A stretch of 64,000 nt of DNA from Tanypteryx hageni (GCA_028673005.1 CM054114.1:123409307-123473306), one strand, 5' to 3'. Numbered from the stretch's first letter, positions 46,762 to 58,935 are shown. Notes: generated from the sequence alone by a model not told the origin. Program-made: numbers and translations.

Positions 46762-48556
46762 TCACAGACTTAACATTAAACCTATTCCTTTCTTTTGTCC
46801 ACTGACCGCATTAGTGAAAATGCTCTTTCTACATTTGCATTGTGAGGTGGAATTGCGAAGAAAAACGGCAATTTTCAACATTTCTGAATGGCATTCAATA
46901 TTCTTTGAATTACTAAAATATTTGACCCACTTTTGAGATGCAAGCATGTTTTTAAAGTCTTCATTATTAATTTGACCTTCAACTAATTTCTTGAGATTGT
47001 TCAATTGGTCGAAACACTTAACGTCATCAATTGGTACCCCTTTGTCGATCAAGTAGTGAACAGAGTATTCCACATCATTCCGATTTGGTTTTGTACTAAG
47101 TGTTATCCACATAAAACACAAAATGGATTCCATAGGTTTAAGCCACTTATCCAAATATTCTATGCAATTACCATAACGATATTTTGTATCACAGCAAAAT
47201 TTTTCACATTCATGATCAAGTCCTATATAACATTTTTTGGATAGGAGTTCCTTCATTTTCAAAGGCATGAAGTTGTGATCCATTCGTTCAGAGACTAGGG
47301 TATTTAATACTTCTGCAACTGAGTTACTTTCCCTTTCAATTTGTTGTATGTGTGTATGGAACACACTCATAAGTGATTGCATGAGCCAAAGATAAATTTC
47401 ACTAAATTCATTTTCAAAGAACCTTTTGATCACAATGGGAGGTATTTCTTGGGACAGAAAAAGTGCCTTTAAAGCTGAAAACATATGCATAAGTCTAGTA
47501 AGGCCTGGAAATAATGACAGTCACATCGTCTTACTGTGGGAAAGAAGCTGTCTATATTCAATCTCAACCAACTCACAGTATTCCTTAACATGTTCAACCC
47601 GGCGTGGGTCACTGGTGAGTCACAACTACATCATTCTGTACGGCGGCATGACCCACGCCGGGTTGAATGTGTTAAGCTCCTCAGTTCGGACTGTATAAAT
47701 GTGAAAATACTGGTAAATTTTAAAAATAATGTTCTCCATAGCAACATCCAAAAGTTCTTTGGCACTGTGAAGACAATTGTTCAAAATATGTGCAAGGCAG
47801 CCCACTCCAATTAAGGTCTTATTCTGCAACAATTTCTTTAATTTTGCAAAGACATTATTTCCTTCATCATTTCGTCTGAGTCCTCCAAAAATTGTATTGC
47901 AATTGCCCCCTTGTGAATGCAATGCATTTTTCATGCAAACCATTTCTTTTCAAGAGTTTCTTTTACATAAGTAGAAATAGTATCTGCTGTCTCATTAGGC
48001 ATTTTCTGTAATTCAATTAATTTGGTTTGTAACCCTCCTGCCTTCACATCAAATTACTGAATAATTACTGGAAATATCTTTTCAGAACCATGACTGCTTC
48101 CATCAGTTGAAACCCCACAGTATGTAATATTATTTTTTTTAAAGTTGTTAAAGTAATATTAAGAGAATGGTTTTCAAGTACTGAGTTTACAATGGCTTCT
48201 GTCTTGGTTCTTGCACATGAATTTTTTTTGCTATTTCTGAATGAAAAAATATATTTTTTTAACATGACAGACGTGCAGTCGATCGATTTATAACTGCTAT
48301 GCTGTAGCAGCTAGATCATATTCTGGTTTACTGACAGCTTTGGCAAAAAAACCTGTAACCTTTCCCGAAGAGGTGATTTCTTATGCTTGTCTGATTCTAT
48401 GTGATGCTTTAAATCACTAGCCCCTTTATTAGCCACTGAAACATATGTCCCCATTCTGCATACTTTACACTCAGCTTCCCATTCATCTTGGCCAGATGAA
48501 AAACATGGTAATTTGTTTTTCATCTCTTCTGTGAATGTGCACTTCCTTTTAGGCAT
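46762..48556 (-). pseudogene. hAT transposase, interrupted by an 83-bp MITE and frameshifts
   Basis: From 48556 leftwards: MPKRKCTFTEEMKNKLPCFS with ECKVCRMG...HHIESDKHKK (BED-like zinc finger), a degraded middle, then GLRRNDEGNNVFAKLKKLLQ, NKTLIGVGCLAHILNNCLHS and FKIYQYFHIYTVRTEEL (hAT catalytic core), the MITE, then FSALKALFLSQEIPPIVIKR to ASQKWVKYFSNSKNIECHSE at 46762-47490. The C-terminal dimerisation end is altered by frameshift. Domain order and length match autonomous hAT transposases; stops and the insertion make it inactive. Confidence 0.88.
47589..47671. mobile_element. 83-bp piggyBac-type MITE nested in hAT coding sequence
   Basis: TTAA at 47585-47588 and 47672-47675 flank a foldback whose arms share TTCAACCCGGCGTGGGTCA. 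TTAA duplication is the piggyBac hallmark. It sits directly after the T-V-R-T-E-E-L codons of the hAT transposase. Confidence 0.85.
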
Positions 48557-49242
48557 TTTTAAAGGAATGATAGTCTTTAATAATATTAATTTTCATATAT
48601 GAAATAATCATAACCAATTTTATATTATAAGTAATGAATCATAAAATCGTATTGTTTAGAATTACAAAAGTGAAAAATAAATATTTTCGTATTTACAGTA
48701 AAGAACTAGTAAAGAACTGTGGTTTTAAACAAAGCTGAACTTCAGTACTAAATGTATTAGTGGCTGCACCATTGGCTGGTCTTCTGCTAAATATTCCGAA
48801 ATTAGTCAATAGAACAACTATGGATCAATGCTGTTCTCAGTGGCTCAAGTCCACATTTCCATGTTGTTGTATTGTTCGAGAAAACAGGGTCCTGAAACAC
48901 CTGGCAGGTTATACCACTACAAATATCTATTTATATATGAGTGAATTCTGGAGTAAGCATAGGTTGACAAAGCTTCGATGTAATGAAGTTAGCGCCATCA
49001 GGGTCTTCCACACCTGCTTGGCTCCCGCGAAAAATTTGAATTGACCAATCGTCTCGCTGTATCCGAAAGAGATATCTGATAACGTAATTCAGCATTCTTC
49101 GTTGTGCTTGCTTAAAACAAAATGTCGCAGGAAGTAAAAATCCGGACATTTCAACAATTTTATAAAAATCTGCCCGGACAGAAATTTTAGATAAAAAATC
49201 CGGACAAATCCGGGTAAAAGACGGATGGTAACCCTACCATAA

Positions 49243-50346
49243 CCCTCCACGCACTTATTTTTCTTCCTCCAGTGCACGCAGCGGGCCTGACAGACCCCTC
49301 GTTATTTCTATGTGAAATTCCTTGATAATCAGGAAAAAAGAAGACAAACTTGATTATTTTATAACGTTGTATATTTATAGTAAAACATTGAACAAAATAA
49401 TCAGCATTTCAGTTGTTTTTCTGTTAAAAAATTAATGTTTATTATGCAAACAACCAAAATCTTCTTCCTTCAGTTTAACGCTTGAAAACATATTCACTCT
49501 GTTTTATAATTATCAGTGGAAATTACAGGATTAATCTTTGATATTTTCATAACACTGGCTGCGCACTGTATTAACGTGTTCCAAGCAGATGAACTTCTTG
49601 CACTTTTTGCAAAAATACCTACTTTTTCTGTTCCTGCCTACGCAGTCTCCGCATCGACCACGTGAAGTCGTAGGTGGTTCTTGCGCTGTTGTCTGCAGGT
49701 CTGACCCAATAACAAATTCTCCTTATTTTGTTGTTTCACTCATCTTATCAACAACATCCTCTCCACCTTTTGTGTTGTTATAGAAAGTAATTATTTCGAA
49801 CTTTTTTAAATTTTTGGCATCAATAACGATTTTTTCTTCATGGTACATAGTTGAAAGCAATAAAACATTTTTCACCGTCTTAGGAATGTACGAGACCAAC
49901 GTGAAATTCTTTTGAAAGCCAAACATTGGGGATTTCTCTTCCCTGTACCTCGTAGAAAGAAATTCTTGAGGAATTTGCCTCGTTTTTTCTTACAGTGCCA
50001 ATCTGCGTTGCTTACCTTTATTATCTCCGAGAACACTAATAAATTTTCCTGTCATGAATAATAACCATTAAATTTGCATAACAATATAAAATTAATATAT
50101 AATGAAAATAATTGGATCGAGGAATAGAGACACGAGTGCATGCAGGAGGCCTGTCAGACCACCTGACAGTTTTGGATGTAAGTAGACAACGAAGGAGAGC
50201 TCAATTCAGACTGGCCTTGATGTATCACAGAGAACAAGGAACCATAGAAAGATACTGAGTCACACAAGGCTGATGCCAACACACAAATTTTGCGGTTCGA
50301 TGTAGTGCGGGCTTGGTCTCACAGACCAAACGCGTGTACTGGAGGG
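49243..50346 (-). mobile_element. Internally deleted piggyBac element, 1.1 kb
   Basis: Right end reads inward from TTAA (50347-50350) as CCCTCCAGTACACGCG; left end after ATAA (49239-49242) starts CCCTCCACGCAC, with CTCCAGTGCACGCAGCGG a little inside. CCTGTCAGACC/CCTGACAGACC blocks recur at both sides. It encodes a piggyBac transposase tail and abuts the right end of the hAT relic. Confidence 0.8.
49560..50020 (-). pseudogene. piggyBac transposase C-terminal part
   Basis: The - strand reads STRYREEKSPMFGFQKNFTL, VSYIPKTVKNVLLLSTMYHE and FEIITFYNNTKGGEDVVDKM, matching the last catalytic region of piggyBac transposases (Y-x-P-K...LLS-S/T-x-H...Y-N-x-T-K-G-G-V-D-x-x-D-Q). About 49690-49580 then gives a cysteine-rich end with CGDCVGRNRKSRYFCKKCKK and CLEH, the C-terminal zinc-binding domain. 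The N-terminal half is deleted and the frame is broken between the two blocks. Confidence 0.85.
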
Positions 50347-50784
50347 TTAAGAATCAGTTAGGTTACTCCATCACCTAATATTGATTTAACTCAATTTGCA
50401 AGTAGAATTATACTTGATTATTCATTGTGCATTATGGGTGATTTTTGAACGGTTGCCATGCAGATCTGTTAGTGTAGTTGAATGCACTTTGACACCAGGT
50501 CTTAGATTTTCAAACAAGTTGCATTGCTGATAGCTGTATCAAGTGATTGATTGCATTAATAATGCTATTAAAACCATCTTGTTTTCTAAAATTTCGGTCC
50601 ATTGCCTCATCTTTTTGGAATCGGGTTTTCTTCAGAAGTTTCTGTTGATTGTGAAAAACCTGTATATTCCAAAATCATTCCTTTTTTGTATTTTTGGCAA
50701 CAAAGCTAATAATTAATTTGGTTCCTCCATATAATAATTTTAGGAAGTTTATTGTAGAGAATTTGTCTGACAGTTTGCTTAAGG

Positions 50785-51172
50785 CAGGGTTTCTCAGACT
50801 TTTTTTAACTTGTGCCCCACTCATTACGTGAGTTACTAGTAATGGTAATGCCTCACTCATACACACAAAATTACGATGTATAGGTTTATAAATTTATAAT
50901 ATAGAATCAATTTGCTACTTTTAAAATTAACTCTCAGAAATAGAAGAAAAATCTGTCTCAGTACAGTTAAAAAAAGAAAAACCTGATTATTTGGTTAATG
51001 GGAATGGTGCACTTGCCTTCTTCACAAAGTTACTTCAAATTAGGCACGGGTCATTTTCGACTTTTTCTTCATTTCTGTGTTTTATTTTGAGAGCTGTCAT
51101 ACCATACAGCTCCCCACTTGAAATGTCTTCATGCCTCATCAGTGGGGCACCCCCACAGTTTGAGAAATACTG
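50785..51172. mobile_element. hAT MITE, 388 bp (Charlie-like)
   Basis: Left CAGGGTTTCTCAGACT, inverted right CAGTATTTCTCAAACTG; GTGCCCCAC appears near both ends. Flanks GCTTAAGG and GCTAAAGT match 6 of 8. Confidence 0.85.
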
Positions 51173-51461
51173 GCTAAAGTCACTTAGCACCCTTGCACCA
51201 ATACTGTTTATATTCCATCAATTTTATATGGATTTATTTGCGATATTGTGATCACATTTTTCAAAACCTGTCATTATTAGATATCTATGGTGCTGACAGA
51301 ATGCTATATTCAATATCTCTTATCAAGTTAATGTCGCCATAAATGCATTTTTATGGTTGTACGGAAGAGTTCTTAACTTTTGGAAATAAAAGTTGATTAA
51401 GCAAAGATACTCGATCCTAAATCACTATTAACATGGTTATGTCTGTTGCTTAGTATATTAA

Positions 51462-51858
51462 CCTTCGCCACCTCCCTTGGGATCTTTTTTGTAATTAATA
51501 CTTGTATAATTTTTTCTGATTATGGCAGCAACTAATAACACCTAAATTCATTTACCCTTGGATTATTATCACTTCGATTTACAATGTATGCATTGGCAGC
51601 ACTGATAGCAATCAAAACCCCCGCTATGCAGTGGAAGATGAGGCTTTGGGAACTCCCCATTCATCATTTTGTTTTATTTTTTATGGTAATATCCAAAGTA
51701 AAAGTGTATCTTTTCATTGTGTACCCATCATTCATTACTAATAGTAATAAATGTGCAATAGAAAATGTTTGAATTAATGGAATGAAGGCTTTGTCTGATG
51801 GGGTCAAAAATAACTCCATGGAGGTAAGACGTAATTTTTTTAAGGGAGGCGGCGAAGG
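51462..51858. mobile_element. piggyBac-type MITE, 397 bp
   Basis: Ends CCTTCGCCACCTCCCTT and inverted CCTTCGCCGCCTCCCTT (one difference) are flanked by TTAA at 51458-51461 and 51859-51862. Non-coding interior. Confidence 0.9.
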
Positions 51859-52126
51859 TTAATGAAAAGACAGCCACTTGGGATGGATGCAATATCACAT
51901 TTCTTTACCGAGTCGCATTTCCTCTCAATTTTTAGTCATACAGATTTTGTTACACTGAGTTAGGAGTAACATTTTCTTAGTCTGGACCAGTGCTTAAATT
52001 ATTGTATAAATTTATCTATGGATAAACTCATAAGTATCAATAATGTATTTAGTTATTTTAATATCAAGGTTTGTAATTGGTGAATATTCATTGTTTTTAA
52101 CCAACATCTATAGTTTACCTGAGCAA

Positions 52127-52323
52127 TTTGAGTTGAAGGCTTTCGCAGCATTGCTGAATGCTGGTGGAGGTTTTCAGGTTTCGCTGCATTGGCGGCTTTG
52201 CTGACTTGACGTTTCGCAGGCATTGCAGTCTGCATCTTCAGGATATGCAGACTGCAATGCCTGCGAAATTTCGCAAGTCAGCAAAGCCACCAATGCAGTG
52301 AAACTCGAAAACCTCCACCAGCA
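52127..52323. mobile_element. Foldback element with 13-bp target duplication
   Basis: TTTACCTGAGCAA at 52114-52126 recurs at 52324-52336. Between them, arms 52157-52234 and 52246-52325 are inverted (GCTGGTGGAGGTTTTC, TTGCTGACTTG, TTTCGCAGGCATTGCAG and their inverses) around a short CTTCAGGAT loop. The - strand carries CTGAAGA...CTGC-GAAAC at 52212-52241. A 13-bp duplication and no coding suggest a retroposed, Penelope-related short element. Confidence 0.65.
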
Positions 52324-52336
52324 TTTACCTGAGCAA

Positions 52337-55300
52337 CTTAGAAATAATCTTTTTATAAATGTATTAAAAATAATTTTACTCAAGCTCTTCTTATAAAATG
52401 TTTAAATTCAAGAGTAAAATAAGTTTTTATAGAAATTTAATTTTGAAAAATGGTAGAATGGTTTAACATAAGGGAAGTAAGACTGTTACGAAGTGTTCCA
52501 ATGTCATCATGACATCCTGTGGTGCAAGACTTGACTTGATTCTGTTTTTGTTTCAGAAGCGTGGTTCCAAGTGATAATGACTAGGTCATTCTGAGCATGC
52601 AGTCTACCACACACCTGACATCTTGGATCTGGCTAGATATGTTCTCTTTTGTGATACAAAGAAAGGATAGGGGTGAGAGTAACCAATTTTTTTACAAAGT
52701 AGAACGAATGAGCTCCCCACTTTGTGTTGTATTTATCAGATTGATGTTTGTGATATTCTTGTTTGCAAGGTGTCAGGTGACATTAAATTGTCAAGCATAA
52801 TTTTCCAAAATTGATTTTTGGATGTACAGGCAGAAGTTGAACATCTTTAGAAGTAGGAATTTTACCTAATGAAAGTAATAGAAAATTTAAAATTTTGATC
52901 AAGTGTTACAATAAACAGTATATAAATTTATGCTATATAACTATAAATTAGACAAAGTATTGATAAATGAAGCTAGTGATACGGAAAATATATAAAAATA
53001 CAGCATAATACTTATTTTTGAAGAAAGATTTTTTTCCAGCAGTTGATTGCAATATTATTTTATATTCATGAATATGAAAGTGTGCAGTATGAGTATAAAA
53101 TAGGATATTAGTTTTTTTTTTTGCATTAATTGAAAATATTAGAACAAAATTAATGTTTTGTGGTATCATTCCGTAACGACATCTATACTTTTATTTCACC
53201 TTGCATTTTCTTTTCATTATACGATGTTTATCGTAATATTGGATTTTGTATGTGGCTGGATTTCAGAGAAGTTACTGCAGTTATTGTGAATCGGTAGTGT
53301 TTAGGTAAAAACTTATAAAAAATTGTCTTAAAAAATAAATATCACTAGGTCATTCTTTAAATTAATTTAGTAATGTTTTAAGAAATAGATTAATATTTTC
53401 AGGTGAAAGTCAATAATGTTAGTGATTTTGAATTTCATGTCAAAAGCATATATCTCCAGTCAATATTAATACTATTAAAATTGAATATGTAGCCTATTAT
53501 CTTGCTTTCTAGTAAACTAACTAGTGATTCAGCTTGCTTGGTTTATCTCCGCTAATAGTTCAAATGATTTCCACAATTATTCGTCAGCATATCTTACATT
53601 ATTTCTATCAAATTTTACTGGCTGACAAAATGTGCAGCTTGCTTGAATTTTATCCTCTGCTATATCATTTAAAATAGTATGACTTCATACTATCCTTACA
53701 TCCTCCTCCACTAAAGTTTTCTGAGACTCTTTGTTTCTACACTCCAAATTGAACTTTTCTGTCATATACAGTAAAACCTCGTTATTTCGAAGTTCAAGGG
53801 ACCACAAAAATACGACATTGAATTATCCGGGTTCTAAATAAACGAACTTAAAAAAATCAATTTCTGGTGATCCGCTACTTGGACAGTAAAATCGCAATAA
53901 AGTCTTATCTATCCATTCTGCTACTAAACGTATTGACCTTACAAGTTCGTACACATGGCGAATTTGTGAACAGAGCTGAAGTGACCACTCAATTCATGAT
54001 TCACGAACACCACTGCATGTGAAAAATAGGATCAAGTGAACATCCCAATTTTCTCAGTGTGTATTTCAAGTTACTCTTTTACGCCATGTTTCAGAAGAAA
54101 AGACTTTCAACCGCGCATACTCAGCCAAAAGATTACGAAAATGCATGCTAAAAAGATTGGGAAAATGCTTTTATGAAATATTGTTTAGATAATAGATAGG
54201 AACCATCACATGGTAATTCTCTCCAATTTTGTTCAAACTTTTCTTTTTCACCGGTATGGTCAAAAATAATTAATTCTTCATACATTGCATTGTAATTTTA
54301 TTTCCATCCATATTACACAGCTGTCATAAAATATACATGCTCTCAAAATAACGTGGTTGTTAAGAATTAAAAATACCTTTGTAAATTCCTACAATACTTG
54401 TATTGTAGGAATTTACCAAGTTATTTTTAATTCTTAATAATGAATTTCTACACAGTAACGGCCGAAACAATTGACTATAACGTGGTCATATTTGTTATGA
54501 CGTGATAATTTTAAAATTAAATTACTACTTATGAATTCTTTTTGCGATACATACTAAACACATTCTTCCTTTGGGACTGCTGGCGAGGGAATTTATATCA
54601 TGAATTGCATCATGCAGGCAGGAGGGAGGGGTAGAGGTCAAGCTTAGCATAGTGTACTGAGTTTTTAGGAAAGGGAAAACTAAAAAGGAAAACATAAGCA
54701 TGATGTATTTTATGAACGATCTCTTAGTATTGTAAGAAATGCTCAACCCCTCAGTGTCGTCCTGCATACCCAGTACGCAGGATGAAAACTTCATATGTGG
54801 CCACGGAGATCGCTAATTTCTCTTTTTTTGAAAAAATAATTTTTTTAAATCTGAAAAAACCTTGATATATTTCAAAACAGTAACCTTGGACCTTCCTATT
54901 GTGCTTAAGTCTGCAATTTTTACGGTTTTCTTTTTATCTATATTATACGTCGAATTTTTTGATTGAATTTTCATGTAGTTATGTGAATTGTGGACATTAA
55001 AAGCCCTATTCAATGCTGAGACTAACCGAACCTCTGCACGAAAGCTGTGTGGTGTAAGGGGATGCATATACTGTTTATCTGCTTTGTGATGTGTCTCACT
55101 CTTGAGATGAATATTTTTTCTTGTGTGTCAACACTTGAGAGCTATATGGAAAGGGAGGAGGAATGGTCTTCGGATCTGGGATAGTGCATTTCTTGAGAAC
55201 ATTATAATGAGAGAGAGAGAGAGAAACACTTATCTGACATCATTGCACAAACAAGCCCATTCAAAGATATTTACAATGCTCTTGATTGAAAGCATGATCA

Positions 55301-55774
55301 GAGCGCATGTGAAACGCTTGGATTGCACAAAAAATATTCTCTTGCAGCTTTGAGGAAAACATTTACGCTGTACAGAGGCAGCTGTTGCTTGTTATTTTTC
55401 CGTTGTTACTTTTGTTTAATTTCTAAGAGATTATAAAAGTCAAAGTTATCATGGCAACAACCAATAGAAAAAGGCAAGCAATACCTGGTGATGAAAAGTA
55501 GATGGAAATCTTACTTACATTAATTTTTCAAATGCCAGTACTTGTGCGGAGTGTTCCTGACACCTCACAGATTTTTTTATAAAAGAATATCACTATTATT
55601 CAATTAATTCTTTATTGTGTTCTATTTATAATCGTTTATAAGTGAATTTTGAGAAGTTTCAAATGATTTTTTCATTAGTAATCTATTTCAAAAAGAAAAC
55701 AGTCTTAAGATATACTTTTATGAATATTTTCGGATGTCAATCTATGACTCAGTTGACAGTTTTTAGGAATGCTG
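52337..55774. other. Unassigned, with Tigger-like end and a hairpin
   Basis: CAGTAAAACCTCGTTATTTC preceded by TA starts at 53769 (Tigger-type left end; right end not found). 54361-54397 and 54400-54436 are 37-nt inverted arms with two mismatches and a 2-nt loop. A (GA)n tract lies near 55209-55223. No gene supported. Confidence 0.5.
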
Positions 55775-56163
55775 CCACTCCCCAACTTAGGTAAGGGTTC
55801 CGTTCTGCAAACCTTTACCCAACCCGAGTTTTACGTAAGTCAGAATTTTCCTAACTACCCACACAGTTCAGTACAGTAAATAAGTCATTGGGAAAAAATC
55901 ATTCTAGTCATAGAAATCAAGGAAATAATTTAGACCGTGTGCTATCCCTCACTCGGAAAACAGTAACCGCAAAAAGTTCCAGCCTAAAGCAGTGAACGGC
56001 GGTAATATTCCCGTTAGGCAACAGTTGACTGAGCGTAATGCAAGTGCTATGTGGGAGATGCCATAGATCTTGAATATATTGTTCCATTTAAGATCTATGG
56101 GAGATGCCGCCTGTCCAGACTCTCCGCCGCCATATGCAGTATCCCTTCGCACACACCGAACTA

Positions 56164-57562
56164 CCGTATATACTCACATAATTTGCAACTTTTTGAGACC
56201 TATTTTTTAGCCATAAATTAGGGGGTCGCAGATGACAGAAGTTATGTTTTTTAAATGGTGAAATCATCTCTTGTTCTGAACATATTTCTAAGCGTAGCCT
56301 TACCCATAACCTCGATCTGAGGCCTTGCCTTCTAATTTAAGTATTATTATGAATGTAGATTTAATAAAGTTCTCATATAACCTTATTTAATCTTTCAACC
56401 TCCATTATGAAAAGAAAAATAAATATCCACAAAATTACCCATAATTCATAAAATAAACGTAAGAATAAATGTTTGTTTACATGCAAAGACCATGGTAAAA
56501 TTAGGTAGCCATTCCCACAACACATTCTAACAAAAGTGGAATACTCCTTTAGCCAAAACAACTAGAGGGCTGCAAAACCCAATGCATTTCGCCCACAAGG
56601 TGGGCATCGTCAGGGGTAGAACCTGTTTCACCAGTGACTGGAAGCCAACTGCCAGGTTGAAACGGAAAGTATTAAGAAGACGACCGAGAAACAAGCGAAA
56701 CGCGGAAAGATTTTTCGGCGTGTGTGTCGTTTAAATCTGTCAATTTGTATAGGGTCTTGTTGAAATCTGTGTCTGTGTTCATAAGTGTATCGCGGTTTTT
56801 GTAAATGTGAAGGTTTTCTAACGAGTTTAGTGAGTTATTGGCTGAAGTTATCAGTGTTAAATCGTTTACGTGTATAGTATGACCTGTTTCAAAGATGTGG
56901 TTGGCAACGCTTGATTTTTCAAAACGATTATATTTATAGTGAGCCATGTGTTCCTTGAAGCGTGTTATTAGTTTCCTTCTTGTTTGTCCTATGTACTTTT
57001 TGTCGCAGTGTGAGCATTGTATTCTAATGTTTATGGTATTAGACTGGGTTGCCAAGTGTAAATTTTTCAACCATATAATATGAGTAAATGAATTTTTAAA
57101 AAGAAATGAGAGGAGCAAGGTAGAAACCACCTATAGCAACATTATTGTGTTACGATTGTACGATAGTTAAAGATGGGCTAGTAGGTAGGCATTTGTTTGG
57201 CTCTTAGCTGTTTCCGAAACACAACATTCTTAAAAAGTTTCTGACTAGTGAGCTACGAATTGTGATAATTACAGTTATTCACTCATTTTCTCTTCATTAA
57301 TACACAAATGCAAGTAATTAAAAGGTATTTTTTCAATTAGAAGTACAGGTATACATTTGAATGCTTTCTCTTTACTTTCATGGAGATAGAAATCATATGG
57401 AAACAAACTAAAGAAAATGCACAATATTTTAGAGGAACTGTAGGTTGTGCTACCAGAACTCAAAAATTCCAACTCGCACATATAAGATGAAAACAAGATT
57501 TTGAGGCAAAAAATAAGGGATCGCAAATTATGCGGAGTCGCAAAATACTTGAGTATATATGG
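56164..57562. mobile_element. Pogo-type element nested in 55775-57680
   Basis: Left CCGTATATACTCACATAATT and inverted right CCATATATACTCAAGTATTT, TA on both flanks (56162-56163, 57563-57564). GGGGGTCGCAGATGA at left and GGGATCGCAAATTATG at right show related subterminal sequence. Interior holds a Penelope-like fragment. Confidence 0.72.
56560..57130 (-). pseudogene. Penelope-like element 3' end: GIY-YIG nuclease fragment
   Basis: The - strand reads CSHCDKKYIGQTRRKLITRF then KEHMAHYKYNRFEKSSVANH and IFETGHT, the classic K-Y-I-G-Q-T-x-R-x-L...R-x-x-E-H...S-x-x-A-x-H signature of the GIY-YIG nuclease of Penelope-like retroelements, which nicks the target. It ends about 56672. The coding frame before C-S-H-C is not element-like, so the copy is 5'-truncated near 57060 with no reverse transcriptase. 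CTGACGA...GAAA at 56587-56613 follows. Confidence 0.88.
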
Positions 57563-57680
57563 TATGTACTTTAGGTTCTGAGTGTAACGTAATATGTATG
57601 CACTTTCGCACTTTGAATTTTTTTGTTTGTGGCTTTTGAAAAGTTTATGTAAGGTCGAGTTTACGTAAGCCTGGGAGTGG

Positions 57681-58439
57681 ATGTAGACTTCTGTTTTTCA
57701 CTTCATGACCTTGAAAACTTTATTTGCTTTTCAATTTGGATATTCGTGCAATTCACTATAATATTTCTCTCTCTCTCTTATGGATTGGTAAATGTTTACC
57801 TGAAATATCGGCTGTCCCTCATAGTAGTTCTGTCAAATATCAGTTGGATACAGTCTACTGGGAGCTTCAAAACAAAAACCGAATACTGAAATAATAAAAA
57901 TCTACAAACCTTGTAAGATCAGATTCAGTGAAGAAACTGTTGAGATGCGATCTCCAATTACGGGAAATAACACATTATACAATGACGATCAGTGAAGAAA
58001 TGTTGAGAGACAATCTCAAATTATATGAAATAACAGATGTTATATAGATAGTAACAGTAATTTCAGAATAAAATATGAACAATGTCCACACAAAGAAAAA
58101 AGTGCTGATTTCCTTAATCTACAGTGCAGTATTCTCTTAGAAAAACGTCCAAACTCAAAGGAAAACTGAAAATTTTTAGTAGAATAGGTTCCAAACACAT
58201 GTCATTCCAGCTACTGAAGGGTTAGGGTCATAAAAGGCCAAAGGAACCCTTTCATAAAACTGTATGCCTGGAGTGTCCACAGCACCATGTGCAAGTATTG
58301 GAGGGTTAATAGCTTTAAAATCACTGGATATGTTGCTCTTAGTGTTGCCAAATTTCATAATTTAGCATTATAAAATATTACAAACATTTGATCGGAATAT
58401 TAAATTGATCACACATTTGTGTGGCAAAAATAATGTGCG
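57681..58439. other. Unassigned, with a ~70-bp tandem duplication and piggyBac-like end
   Basis: 57918-57987 and 57988-58050 are diverged tandem copies (GATCAG, GTTGAGA, GAAATAACA). 58268-58305 followed by TTAA reads inward CCCTCCAATACTTGCAC, resembling the right end of the piggyBac at 49243-50346; its partner end is not clear. Confidence 0.45.
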
Positions 58440-58935
58440 TATGTATTAGAATATACCGAATTCGAGTCCAACAATAGTCATTGCTATGGCAACACTTGTA
58501 ATGAGTGATAAAAACTGCAAAAATGCTAGTATTTATGCAAAATTCGAAGAAAAACCATTGATAAGCAAAATTCTACAATAGAAATTAGAATCTCCATTCC
58601 TTTCCACAGAGAATAGTACAAATCCTGCACTGGTATTACAATTATAAGATATTTTAATGTGCAAGAGAAAATTACCCTGCACGATAAATTTCAGATTTCT
58701 CATGTAAATCCAATGGGAAGGATAGTTCTTGGAATCGAACCCGGGACTTTTAATCTTTGCAACAAAAACTGTGCTCGGACCCAGTAGCATGAGATTTCCA
58801 CCAAGTGCCATTACAATCGGTCTCTTGGTTCAAAAGTTAATAGGGGAGAGGACAGACAGGGGGGGGGGGGGAGCAGACAGACACGAGGACAAAACTGTAA
58901 GTAGATTTCCATTCTGGAAAGTAGACTAAAAATTT
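58440..58935 (-). repeat. SINE-like dispersed repeat, copy D
   Basis: Inverse of copies A and B: CCGAATTCGAGTCCAACAAT, GGAATCGAACCCGGGACTTT (inverted B-box-like), ACCAAGTGCCATTACAATCG and GACAAAACTGTAAG. A (G)n run sits near 58861-58870. Confidence 0.7.

Larger units (their letters stand above)
46491..49236 (-). mobile_element. hAT transposon relic, 2.75 kb
   Basis: Left TAGTGTTACCATCTTCTG and inverted right TAGGGTTACCATCCGTC frame a broken transposase on the - strand. Subterminal GGAGGACA/TCCGGACA words occur at both ends. Flanking 8-mers match only partly (CCCTTAAC, CCATAACC), perhaps because a piggyBac element sits at the right flank. Confidence 0.82.
55775..57680. mobile_element. Outer MITE of a nested set
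   Basis: CCACTCCCCAACTTAGGTAA at left and inverted CCACTCCCAGGCTTACGTAA at right; no coding of its own seen. It is split by the pogo-type element 56164-57562. Target duplication not clear. Confidence 0.6.

Noticed and set aside
46762..47490. 242-codon open frame as a host gene
   Set aside because: It is the hAT transposase C-terminal half, within matching terminal repeats.
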